Assembly (NCBI RefSeq): GCF_001456025.1
Contig: NZ_LMTZ01000066.1
Coordinates: 102,088 to 166,087 of the forward strand
Source: Mastigocoleus testarum BC008
GTDB taxonomy: Bacteria > Cyanobacteriota > Cyanobacteriia > Cyanobacteriales > Nostocaceae
DNA: 64,000 nucleotides
Reading direction: 5' to 3'
A model generated the notes under the pieces. It did no database searches, was not told where the DNA came from, and was given only the letters and a program-made list of their open reading frames with translations. Shown here piece after piece: positions 29,331-37,800 of the stretch. The first letter of the stretch is position 1, and each line of letters starts with the position of its first letter. The position numbers and the translations under genes were made by a program.

Positions 29331-29515
29331 TTATGGCTAACGCCACGCCCTTACGGGCTACAGTTACCAATTACCAATTACCAATTACCAATTACCAATT
29401 ATCAATTACCTGTTACCAATTACCAATTACCAATTACCAATTATCAATTACCTGTTACCAATTACCAATTACCAATTACCAATTACCTGTTACCCATTAA
29501 CGATTACCAATTTCA
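29331..29515. repeat. 43-bp duplicate plus ACCAATT heptamer array
   Basis: Positions 29331-29373 repeat 28341-28383 exactly. They are followed to 29515 by a run of the heptamer ACCAATT (ATTACCA in register), interrupted by TATCAATTACCTGTT blocks that themselves repeat. The array ends about three bases before the ATPase start codon. It is a short tandemly repeated repetitive (STRR) sequence of the kind known in Nostocales, not a CRISPR array: no unique spacers exist. Confidence 0.85.
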
Positions 29516-29517
29516 AA

Positions 29518-30594
29518 ATGTCTAAACTTGAATTGAGAAACTTAAATAAGACTTACACATCAAAAATTATCCCAGTAAAAGACGTTAGTTTGATGGTTGA
29601 TGATAATGAATTCCTTACTTTATTGGGTCCAAGTGGTTGTGGAAAATCTACCACTCTACGAATGATTGCGGGTTTAGAAGAACCAACTCGCGGTAAAGTC
29701 ATTCTGGGAGGTGAAGATATTACTTTTAAAAGACCTGGCGATCGCAACATGGCGATGGTTTTTCAAAGTTATGCTCTTTATCCTCATATGACGGTACATG
29801 AAAATCTATCATCTGGACTGAAGCTAAAAAAAGTTCCTCGGGCTGAAATTCAACAACGCGTAGCAAATGTTGTGGAACTTCTTGGTTTAAAAGAATTACT
29901 ACATCGCAAACCAGGTCAATTATCAGGAGGACAAAGACAACGAGTCGCAGTTGGTCGAGCATTAGTACGGCGTGCTGAAGTATATTTGCTGGATGAACCA
30001 TTGAGTAACTTAGATGCACTACTTAGAGAAAGAGTTCGTGCAGATCTCAAACAAATATTTGCAAGGGAAAAAGCACCAGTGGTTTATGTAACCCACGACC
30101 AAACAGAAGCAATGACTTTGTCTTCTAAGGTCGCAATTCTGAATAATGGTTATATCCAACAATTGGATCCACCTGAACGAATTTACAATCATCCAGCTAA
30201 TTTATTTGTTGCTGGTTTTGTCGGTAGTCCGCAAATGAATTTACTAAATCTACCCTGTAAAGGTCGCAGTGCAATGCTGGGTGATTTTCAGATTCAATTA
30301 CCAGATATCCCTACCGTACCATCAGAAATTGTTCTGGGTATTCGTCCAGAAAATGTTCGTTTAGTAACTTCCGATGATGACAAACAGATAATTCAAGGAA
30401 AGGTTTTTCTAGTGGAAAACTTGGGAATGCACAACTTAGTAAGCATCCATGTAAAAAGTTCTCATTCTCCAGCATTAACAATTCGTGCGTTATTACCAAC
30501 AGATCAAAGTTGGGATAGTAAGGAAATAAAACTAGTATTACCTCCCCAAAATATTCATTGGTTTGATGTGGAGTCTGGTGATATTTTAAGGTGA
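29518..30594 (+). CDS. Carbohydrate ABC importer ATPase (MalK/UgpC/MsmK type)
   Basis: A 358-residue cytoplasmic ATPase. Walker A is LLGPSGCGKSTTLRMIAGLE (about 35-54), the Q-loop VFQSYALYPHMTVHENL, the signature LSGGQRQRVAVGRAL, Walker B VYLLDEPLSNLDALLRERVR and the H-loop VTHDQTEAMTL. A C-terminal TOBE/OB regulatory region (about 240-358) has IVLGIRPENVRLV. Proteins of this class often serve several sugar importers. It completes the importer on the + strand, though its start abuts a repeat array rather than a clean ribosome binding site. Confidence 0.92.
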   Translation: MSKLELRNLNKTYTSKIIPVKDVSLMVDDNEFLTLLGPSGCGKSTTLRMIAGLEEPTRGKVILGGEDITFKRPGDRNMAMVFQSYALYPHMTVHENLSSGLKLKKVPRAEIQQRVANVVELLGLKELLHRKPGQLSGGQRQRVAVGRALVRRAEVYLLDEPLSNLDALLRERVRADLKQIFAREKAPVVYVTHDQTEAMTLSSKVAILNNGYIQQLDPPERIYNHPANLFVAGFVGSPQMNLLNLPCKGRSAMLGDFQIQLPDIPTVPSEIVLGIRPENVRLVTSDDDKQIIQGKVFLVENLGMHNLVSIHVKSSHSPALTIRALLPTDQSWDSKEIKLVLPPQNIHWFDVESGDILR

Positions 30595-30651
30595 TTTTTG
30601 ATTAGGAATTGGGAATTAGTAATTACTAATCGATCATTGATATATAATTAG

Positions 30652-31833
30652 CTATTTATTTTTTTCTAAGAATTCTTTTAACGACTTCTCTACATTTGGT
30701 TGTCGGAGGTATACTTCTGCAGCTTCGATCAAATTATTTATATTTTCTTTACTAACATCATCAATATCATCACTCAATCGTTTACCAGTTAACTCTCGAT
30801 CTAATTTAAATTGTAAACGTAATAGTCTGGAGCGAACCATTTGATCGGTTATATATTCGCATACATCTGCCGATCCATCTAATGCTACACCTATTAATGG
30901 TTGTGCCCATTGTATTAAACCCCAATGATGAGCTTTTTCAAAAGGGATGATTCGCGTTCTATCCCCAGTACCTAAAGAAAGTACAGTAATGTTTTCTAAG
31001 GAATGACCCAATCTCAAAGCTTCTGCTACAGCACATGCAGATGGATTGTTTGCTGTTACACCACCATCAATTGCTGAATAAATCGTTTTAATTGAATATA
31101 TAGAATTTTGAGTGGGTATTTGCTTCCAGGCTTTATCTAAAATAGCTTTTCTGGGACGCCCTATATATTTCTTGATTTTACGAGTTTGACCACTTCCAGG
31201 ACCACTAATAATTTTCAGTAATGTATTGTTATATATATTATTTGTACATGAAGCATCTTCATCTAAATAGATGTTATCTATCGATGCTTTGTAAACTTGA
31301 CCATTTATTATTTTTTCTAATTTATGTGCGGGAAAATATGTTGGTGCAGAGGCAGAAGAAACACAAGTCTCCCATAAGGGAATATTCCCATAACCTTTAT
31401 CTTGACGCCAACTTTTAAAAACAATTGGCTTTCTTTCAATCGTATCGTAAGCAACTATTAATAATAATGGTGAAGGGATATCAAAAATAGTTTTATCGCC
31501 AAAAACACTTTTTAATACTTGAGTTAAACCTCGATCTGAGTACTTGGGTGCTGATACTCCATGCTTAAAAATTAATTTTATTCTTTTAAGTGAAAAGCGA
31601 CTCTGGTAAGGAAATATTAGTGAACTGTTCTCTTTGTAGAATTCTACTATTTTTTCGCTTCTAATCCCTGTAGCTATAGCTGCAGCTAAAATAGAACCTG
31701 TAGAAGTTCCTGCAATTAAATCAAAATACTCATTTAATGGTTGCTCAATTTGCCTTTCAATTAATGAGAGTATTTGTGCTGTTACGACCCCTCTAATACC
31801 ACCGCCATCTAAGCTCAAAATCCGAAAAGGCAT
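30652..31833 (-). CDS. Patatin-like phospholipase with an inserted domain
   Basis: A 393-residue patatin-fold lipid acyl hydrolase. The oxyanion loop is LSLDGGGIRGVV (7-18), the nucleophile elbow AGTSTGS with Ser44, and the Asp motif IDGGVTANNP with Asp256, giving a complete Ser-Asp dyad. Between TYFPAHKLEKI (165-175) and the Asp motif, where relatives normally have 10-20 residues, there are about 70 extra residues. They include LLKIISGPGSGQTRKIKKYI and the WKQIPTQNSIYSI stretch, resembling a small beta-domain common in phage tail and virion proteins (GxGxGQxRxI-x-Y, AW...P...SxYxI). It is a predicted cytosolic or peripheral membrane enzyme that hydrolyses phospholipid acyl esters. It is a lone gene, with no cyclase (CBASS) beside it. 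Confidence 0.88.
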   Translation of the reverse strand: MPFRILSLDGGGIRGVVTAQILSLIERQIEQPLNEYFDLIAGTSTGSILAAAIATGIRSEKIVEFYKENSSLIFPYQSRFSLKRIKLIFKHGVSAPKYSDRGLTQVLKSVFGDKTIFDIPSPLLLIVAYDTIERKPIVFKSWRQDKGYGNIPLWETCVSSASAPTYFPAHKLEKIINGQVYKASIDNIYLDEDASCTNNIYNNTLLKIISGPGSGQTRKIKKYIGRPRKAILDKAWKQIPTQNSIYSIKTIYSAIDGGVTANNPSACAVAEALRLGHSLENITVLSLGTGDRTRIIPFEKAHHWGLIQWAQPLIGVALDGSADVCEYITDQMVRSRLLRLQFKLDRELTGKRLSDDIDDVSKENINNLIEAAEVYLRQPNVEKSLKEFLEKNK

Positions 31834-32448
31834 GGTTAATAATTACCTTCTAGTTTTAAAGTTGAATTAAAGTTGAATGATATATTCTTATTCAGCTTAG
31901 TATACAAAAGTTTAGTATACAAAAGTGTGATTTCTACTAAACGTGTTTTGGAAAGATACTTTTATTTTGTATTGGTTTTAGGTAAAATAAAAACCCATTT
32001 TTTAGAGTATAATTAGAGATTATATAAACCAAAATAAATATCTTTTGCAAAGACAAAATACACTAATTTTACACATAACTATAGATACTTGTAACATATA
32101 ATAAATTTCTATTATATAGTATGCCTGAAGAAATATTATTCATAGTATTTAGTATTACAGCAAGGTTAATAAAATACAATTCATGACGATGATATAAATG
32201 CCATAATTACTACATAATAAAATTAATTATTCTCTACTCTTGAAGAGTTAATTTCAAGATAAAAATAATATCAATTATAGTAGATAAAATCTACCTATTT
32301 GAGATTTGTATTAATACCAGTAAAATTACAACTATTCAGTTCAATGGAAAAACAAACAAATAGAAATTTAGCCAAGAATTATTTGCATTCTTGGCTGTTC
32401 TTATCTCTTATTGGTGATATTTTCTAGGTATGTAAAGAAGAAGAATTT
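31834..32448. other. Very AT-rich intergenic region
   Basis: About 615 bases, almost entirely A and T, between the two minus-strand genes. Only one structure stands out: the hairpin at 32370-32396. A repeated AAAAGTTTAGTATACAAAAG-like stretch lies near 31904-31925. Confidence 0.5.
32370..32396. terminator. Hairpin, probable terminator of the DUF6263 gene
   Basis: AGCCAAGAAT and ATTCTTGGCT pair perfectly around a TATTTGC loop about 50 bases beyond the stop of the minus-strand DUF6263 gene. Confidence 0.55.
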
Positions 32449-33453
32449 TTATTTTGACTTCATATTTACATTTACCAAAACTTCTTGATTCATATTTGTA
32501 TCTTCTTGTTTAGAGGTAAATTTACCTTTCCAATTCACATTAGAAGCAACAGAGATATTAGAAGTAATCGGCATTAATTTATCGAGCATTATTTGGTATT
32601 TTCCCTCTCCATTACCTTTATAAGATTGAAGAGTTAGTGCGGCGCTGGGTGGTAGTCCTGGTAAAGTCACTTTTTGCATTGCTTGGGCTTGTTGGTCAAC
32701 TTTAGCCTGGAGAGTTGCAACACCATCTTTAATATCCAATAGTTTGTATGTTTGTGTTTGGATGATATTTATACCGCTAAAACCAACCTTATTGGTTACG
32801 ACCCATTCAGCTCCTTTACCCACAGCTTCTTGAGGAACAGGAGAAGATACTTTACTGAGGGAATTACTGACTTGTTGCATCATCTGTTTGAGCATTGGAT
32901 CTTTAATATCAGATGCAACCAAGTTAAATTTTTTGGGATTACCACGATTATCCATCACTCCAGAACCCTTCATTCCCTTAAGTTGTGCAAACTGTTTTCG
33001 CATTGCTTCAAGTATTTGTGGTTGGACATTGGGGTCTTTAATGACATCTATGTCTGAATAGGAGAAATCGTAGCTAATATCTCCATTCGGTTCCACCTTA
33101 TTAACAACAGTATTAACGGTTACTTCAGTAGCAGGAATATTAAAAGCTGGTACTGGCTTTCCATCAAGTGACATTTTCATATTGGTTTTTGTCATCATCA
33201 CTGACTGCTGTTTGCTACCAGCGACAGGTTGAAAGCGCAATTTTTGTCTGGGTTCTGCACCACGATTGAGTAATTTAACTTTAGATGCTTGGGGACTTTT
33301 TAGTTGGGGTTGTTCAGAATTTTCTGTATCTGTAGATACGTTTGGTGATTTTTGTTCTGCTCTTGGTTGTGCGTGTGCGGGGGTTTGTACATACTTGATT
33401 CCAGTCCCTAGTAGCAAGCAAATTATTCCACCAGCAAATAAACTCTTCTTCAT
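32449..33453 (-). CDS. Secreted DUF6263-like protein
   Basis: About 334 residues with a signal peptide (MKKSLFAGGIICLLLGTGIK then a cleavage site near PAHAQ) and a low-complexity linker. The domain after it has EPRQKLRFQPVAGSKQQSVM, ISYDFSYSDIDVI and a C-terminal LPGLPPSAALTLQSYKGNGE, a beta-rich arrangement that resembles DUF6263. Function unknown; probably periplasmic. The start chosen is the ATG at 33453, which a GTGAGG sequence precedes; an ATG four codons earlier is possible. It is divergent from ribokinase. Confidence 0.65.
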   Translation of the reverse strand: MKKSLFAGGIICLLLGTGIKYVQTPAHAQPRAEQKSPNVSTDTENSEQPQLKSPQASKVKLLNRGAEPRQKLRFQPVAGSKQQSVMMTKTNMKMSLDGKPVPAFNIPATEVTVNTVVNKVEPNGDISYDFSYSDIDVIKDPNVQPQILEAMRKQFAQLKGMKGSGVMDNRGNPKKFNLVASDIKDPMLKQMMQQVSNSLSKVSSPVPQEAVGKGAEWVVTNKVGFSGINIIQTQTYKLLDIKDGVATLQAKVDQQAQAMQKVTLPGLPPSAALTLQSYKGNGEGKYQIMLDKLMPITSNISVASNVNWKGKFTSKQEDTNMNQEVLVNVNMKSK

Positions 33454-33707
33454 AGACCTCACCATATGCGATATATAGTTGTAAATTTTGTAGTCAAAGA
33501 TAACATCGACTATAAAATTTATTTGTGAATATTTACCTTAAAACTTTGCAATACACTCTATACCTGTTTTCAAAACAACAGGAGCTTGTGAAATTTTGAG
33601 CAATCGAAAGTAGATGTGTTTAAAAACAAGTAAATCTTTACTATCGCTTTGCATCGGACTTATCTGATGGCATATTATTTCGCTGGTTCGCTATTTTTAA
33701 TAAGTTT

Positions 33708-34670
33708 ATGAGCATTATCGTCTTTGGCAGCATAAATAAAGACTTAGTGGCGACAGCACCTCGGTTACCACTAGCAGGAGAAACGTTGCTAGGACGAGAT
33801 TTTTTTAGTGTATCCGGAGGTAAAGGAGCAAATCAGGCTGTTGCGATCGCGCGTTTGGGAATTCCAACCCACATGGTGGGACGTGTTGGCGCTCAAAGTT
33901 TTGGTAACGAGCTGATTGCGAATTTACAAGCTGCTGGTGTGGAAACTGAAAATGTCTTTGTCGATGAAACCGTTAATTCTGGCGTTGCAATTATTACTGT
34001 TGACGATGCGGGTGAAAATCAAATCATTGTCATACCAGGTGCAAATGGAAGGGTAGATCTGGATGATGTCGAACGATTATCCCGTTTATTACCAACAGCA
34101 CAAGCGCTTTTACTGCAATTGGAAATTCCTATTCCTGCAGTTTTAGCAGCAGCAAAAGCAGCTCGAGACAGGGGTGTAACTGTCATTCTTGACCCAGCAC
34201 CAGCACGATCTGATATTCCTGAAGAACTCTTATCCCTGGTGAATATTATGACTCCGAATGAAGTAGAAGCCGGACAGTTAGTAGGTTTTACTGTTGATGG
34301 GGAAGAGTCAGCCCACAGAGCAGCAGATCTGTTATTACAAAAGATGACCAGGGGTACCAATAAGTTCAACAATGTTAATTTGAAATGCCTACTGATAAAA
34401 CTTGGCGAGCGAGGAGTTTATTGTGCGACCCCCGACCAAAGATTTTTTCTTCCTGCATTTCCCGTTTCAGCTGTTGATACAACTGCTGCTGGTGATGCTT
34501 TCAATGCTGGTTTTGCCACAGCATTAGCCGAGGGAAAATCTTTAAAAAAAGCAGTGGTTTGGGGCGCTGCAGCAGGTGCTTTAGCTACTACCAAGCCGGG
34601 AGCACAACCTTCTCTCCCTGATCGATTCATCTTCGATAAGTTTTTGCAAGAACAAGTCAGCGACTATTAG
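33708..34670 (+). CDS. rbsK: Ribokinase (PfkB family)
   Basis: A 320-residue cytosolic sugar kinase that phosphorylates ribose to ribose 5-phosphate. Family marks are VFGSINKDLVATAPRLPLAG at the N-terminus, the substrate-binding SGGKGANQAVAIARLG, VILDPAPARSDIPEELL, MTPNEVEAGQL and the catalytic VDTTAAGDAFNAGFATALAE. A short insertion (TRGTNKFNNVNLK, about 210-222) is unusual but harmless. It is a single gene, with no ribose transporter beside it. A hairpin shared with tRNA-Phe follows. Confidence 0.9.
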   Translation: MSIIVFGSINKDLVATAPRLPLAGETLLGRDFFSVSGGKGANQAVAIARLGIPTHMVGRVGAQSFGNELIANLQAAGVETENVFVDETVNSGVAIITVDDAGENQIIVIPGANGRVDLDDVERLSRLLPTAQALLLQLEIPIPAVLAAAKAARDRGVTVILDPAPARSDIPEELLSLVNIMTPNEVEAGQLVGFTVDGEESAHRAADLLLQKMTRGTNKFNNVNLKCLLIKLGERGVYCATPDQRFFLPAFPVSAVDTTAAGDAFNAGFATALAEGKSLKKAVVWGAAAGALATTKPGAQPSLPDRFIFDKFLQEQVSDY

Positions 34671-34749
34671 GGTGTCAGGCTTGAGGTGTGATTTCGCAAT
34701 TCTACGCAACGAAGGCTATATTTTTGTTTCGATATTATTACTGTAATAA

Positions 34750-34783
34750 AAATCCTTGAAACTAAAACCAGTTTCAAGGATTT
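34750..34783. terminator. Bidirectional terminator between rbsK and tRNA-Phe
   Basis: AAATCCTTGAAACT and AGTTTCAAGGATTT form a perfect 14-bp stem with an AAAACC loop. Read on the minus strand it follows the tRNA by a few bases and runs into TTTTTATT, a classical tRNA terminator. It also lies 80 bases after the rbsK stop. Confidence 0.85.
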
Positions 34784-34788
34784 ATGTA

Positions 34789-34861
<73 letters not shown>

Positions 34862-34897
34862 GGACGTATTTGAATTTACGATTATTAACAATAGCAA

Positions 34898-35395
34898 AGG
34901 TCACAGAATTTTGCAAGCTTTAGCGAAATTTTTTTTTAGATTCAAGATTTTGAGACGAGAATTATTTTGGAGCACAATTCATTACATCAAATAAATTACT
35001 TTATCCAACCCAAAATATATGTAATAAAAAAATTATATCTAACCAAATTAATGCAAGCTAATATCAATACAGTTAAGCTTAATAAAAGTAGCTTGTTACT
35101 TTAAATATTTTGTTTTTGTTCTGTAACTGTTTTATCATACAAAAATAAGTATTGCTCAAATTTCAAGCAAAAATACATTTGCATAATTAATTTAAGCATT
35201 ATTCAATAGAAATATTACTTTAAATACGCGTAAATAAATTTACAGCTTAGATTAACAAATAACTACTATTTTTATAAGATTGTCGTTAAAAACATTGCTT
35301 TTTACACTGATTGGATTAATAATATTTCTCAATAAAATCATGGCTGTAGAGAGTATTTTGTCATACAGCTAATATTCAGTGTGAGGAATAAAAAT
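34898..35395. other. AT-rich leader region of the porin gene
   Basis: Nearly 500 bases with no reading frame and no strong hairpin. It probably carries a long 5' leader. A GTGAGGAA sequence eight bases before the ATG at 35396 is the ribosome binding site. Confidence 0.5.
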
Positions 35396-37024
35396 ATGAA
35401 AAAAGTTTGGCAATCTTTGCTTACTAGTTCAGCAATTTTTGCAGCGATCGCGAATTTTGGGACTATAGCATCAGCAAATGAAATATCTGCTGCAACAGAA
35501 TCTCAAACAGAGTCAAATTCTGTGATCGTCAATCCAGAAGTTCACATTGAAAGTGCCAAACAAGATCGACTCATGGCACAAGTTACCTCCGTATCTCAAC
35601 TATCAGACGTACAACCAACGGATTGGGCATTTCAATCACTACAATCCTTGGTAGAACGTTATGGCTGTATCGCAGGATATCCCAACAGCACTTATCGCGG
35701 AAATAGAGCATTGACAAGATACGAATTTGCCGCAGGATTAAATGCTTGTCTCGACCGAGTAAATGAATTAATTGCAACTGCTACTGCTGATGCAGTTAGT
35801 AAGGAAGATATTGTTGCTCTGGAAAGATTACAAGAAGAATTTTCAGCAGAGTTAGCAACATTACGCGGTCGTGTAGATGCGGTTGAAGCACGTACAGCAG
35901 AACTAGAAGCAAATCAGTTTTCAACTACATCCAAACTCGAAGGAGAATTGGTTGTGGGTATAACTGATGTGTTTGAAGGAAACACAAATGATGATAATAC
36001 AGCCCTAGGAGCTAGAGCGCGAATTAACTTCGTTAGCAGTTTCACTGGTAAAGATACCCTTTACACTCGAATCCAAACTAATAATATTGTTGCCCCCGAT
36101 CTGGGTACTCCAGAAGGTGGGTTAGCCTTTGCTGGCGATACAGGAGACAATGATGCAGCTTTAGATGCTTTATGGTACAGTTTTCCGCTGACTAAAAAAA
36201 CTAACGTTATTGCCATCGCCAATGCTGGTGCAGCAGATGATGTAGTCGATACAGTTAACCTATTTGACGGTGACGGTACAGAAGGTGCTTTATCTACCTT
36301 CGGTACTCGTAACCCAATTTATGGAGCAATGGATGGTTCTGGTGTTGGCGTTACTCAGGAATTTGGTAAGGGCTTATCTTTAAGTTTGGCTTACTTAGCG
36401 GGTTCTGCTAGCGATCCAAGTACTGATAATGGTTTATTTCAAGGGTCTTATGGAGCATTGGCGCAACTTACCCTAGAGCCTAGCGACCGCTTCAAAGTTG
36501 GTTTAACCTACATTAATTCCTACAACCAATTTGGAGGTGCAGGAAGTAATGCAGCGACTTTAAACGTTACATCACCTATAGACAATGCAACTAATCTTGC
36601 AGATACTCCATACTCGAGTAATTCTTATGGCGTTCAAGCTTCTTTAGGTCTGAGTAAAAACCTAGTATTAGGCGGTTGGGCTGGTTATTCAAATGTACGC
36701 AATCTTTCAACATCTGCAGCCTTCCCCGATCGCGGTCAAGCGGATGTCTGGAATTGGGCTGTAACCCTTGGCTTACCAGATTTAGGCAAAAAAGGCAACT
36801 TAGGTGGTATAATATTCGGTATGGAACCAAAAGTTACCGATTCAAGTATTGATGGTTTAAATGAGGATCGCGATACCTCTTATCACATTGAGGCATTCTA
36901 TCAGTACAAAGTTAATGACAACATTAGTGTAACACCAGGAGTCATCTGGCTCACAGCCCCTGACCACAACAGCAACAACGACGATATTGTAATTGGAACT
37001 TTCAGAACAACCTTTACTTTCTAA
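35396..37024 (+). CDS. SLH-domain outer-membrane porin (SomA/OprB type)
   Basis: A cyanobacterial outer-membrane porin of about 542 residues. It has a signal peptide (MKKVWQSLLTSSAIFAAIAN and on), then an SLH domain (about 63-115; QLSDVQPTDWAFQSLQSLVE, then GYPNSTYRGNRALTRYEFAA) that binds peptidoglycan. Next is a coiled coil (LERLQEEFSAELATLRGRVD, about 140-165). A beta-barrel follows (from SKLEGELVVGITD to the C-terminal IGTFRTTFTF, ending in Phe as usual). It passes small solutes or ions. The ATG at 35396 is preferred over the GTG at 35381 because of the ribosome binding site and the signal-peptide pattern. Confidence 0.92.
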   Translation: MKKVWQSLLTSSAIFAAIANFGTIASANEISAATESQTESNSVIVNPEVHIESAKQDRLMAQVTSVSQLSDVQPTDWAFQSLQSLVERYGCIAGYPNSTYRGNRALTRYEFAAGLNACLDRVNELIATATADAVSKEDIVALERLQEEFSAELATLRGRVDAVEARTAELEANQFSTTSKLEGELVVGITDVFEGNTNDDNTALGARARINFVSSFTGKDTLYTRIQTNNIVAPDLGTPEGGLAFAGDTGDNDAALDALWYSFPLTKKTNVIAIANAGAADDVVDTVNLFDGDGTEGALSTFGTRNPIYGAMDGSGVGVTQEFGKGLSLSLAYLAGSASDPSTDNGLFQGSYGALAQLTLEPSDRFKVGLTYINSYNQFGGAGSNAATLNVTSPIDNATNLADTPYSSNSYGVQASLGLSKNLVLGGWAGYSNVRNLSTSAAFPDRGQADVWNWAVTLGLPDLGKKGNLGGIIFGMEPKVTDSSIDGLNEDRDTSYHIEAFYQYKVNDNISVTPGVIWLTAPDHNSNNDDIVIGTFRTTFTF

Positions 37025-37798
37025 TCAGCAACTCAAAATCTGAAATTACAAAATCTGAAATTACACAATCTGAAATTATTTTTGGCATTTTATTTCTGAC
37101 ATTAATTTATCAAGATCTAGAATTTTACTTCCTTGACTCTTGATTGGAGAAGAGAAAGTAATTTTCAGTCTCAAGTCAAGAAATAAATACTTTGTCCTCA
37201 GAGGAATAAAGAAAGACCAGCCTACCACAGCTGGTCCGTAAAATAACCTTTTCTTAACGTTGTCTTCTCAAAAGAGTTAAACCTTATCCGGCGCGTTCCC
37301 AAAACGCATCGGGTAATGTTTCTTAACAATATTGTAACAGGCAACACAGATTTTTAGTGAAAATTTATCAAAAAAAGATAAGAGAAACTAAATCAACCTC
37401 TATCTTTAAGAAGAATTTACTTAGGATAGGGGGTTTTAGATTGGCAATTGGGTACTGGCGACTGGTGATTGGGTGAGTTTGCGCCGAGCAGAATTTAGTT
37501 GCAGCAATTGCGAGCGCTGGTAATTGGTATCTCATACTAAATCCGGATTAATTACCCCTTTTCAGAATGAGAGAGGGAAGTGTGGGAGGTGTGGGAAGTG
37601 TGGGGGGAAATCCCAAAAAATATAAAGGGGTTTTAAAAATCGGATTTGGTATCAATCTCCACTCGCTGTAAGGCGCGGACTCACCCCAATCCCCAATCCC
37701 CATATGCCGCTTGCGGCGGCACGCAGTGCTATCCCCAATCCCTAATACCCATATGGCTAACGCCACGCTATGCTAACGCCGTAAGGCGCGGGCTCACC
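37025..37798. other. Intergenic region with RNA candidate and repeats
   Basis: Between the convergent porin and rqcH genes. Contains short repeats of GAAATTACA(C)AATCT (37041-37075), a structured minus-strand segment (37205-37323) and a GC-rich repeat cluster (37440-37798), described separately. No intact reading frame was supported. Confidence 0.55.
37205..37323 (-). ncRNA. Candidate small RNA with intrinsic terminator
   Basis: On the minus strand a TACAAT -10-like box (37331-37336) is followed by about 120 bases with two strong hairpins. The first is CCG-AT-GCGTT-TTGGG-AACGC-GC-CGG (37288-37312). The second is GACCAGC-TGTGGTAG-GCTGGTC (37215-37236), running into TTTCTTTATT, a good intrinsic terminator. 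The segment holds no convincing protein. It may be a small RNA; alternatively the second hairpin is just a distal rqcH terminator. Confidence 0.4.
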
Positions 37799-37800
37799 CT
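37668..37800. repeat. Short repeat cluster (GTAAGGCGCGG and CCCCAAT)
   Basis: GTAAGGCGCGGACTCACCC at 37668-37686 recurs as GTAAGGCGCGGGCTCACCC at 37781-37799, with CCCCAATCCCCAATCCCC, CCGCTTGCGGCGG and ATGGCTAACGCCACGC between. The last word is also part of the 43-bp repeats in the ABC importer. These are interspersed repeats with no coding content. Confidence 0.7.

Noticed and set aside
29366..29515. Possible CRISPR array (regular ACCAATT repeats)
   Set aside because: The unit is 7 bp, repeats are adjacent or broken by other repeats, and there are no unique spacers. It is a short tandem repeat.
30652..31833. CBASS effector (CapV patatin)
   Set aside because: No cyclic-nucleotide cyclase, ubiquitin-like or HORMA gene lies nearby; the neighbours are an ABC transporter and a DUF6263 protein.
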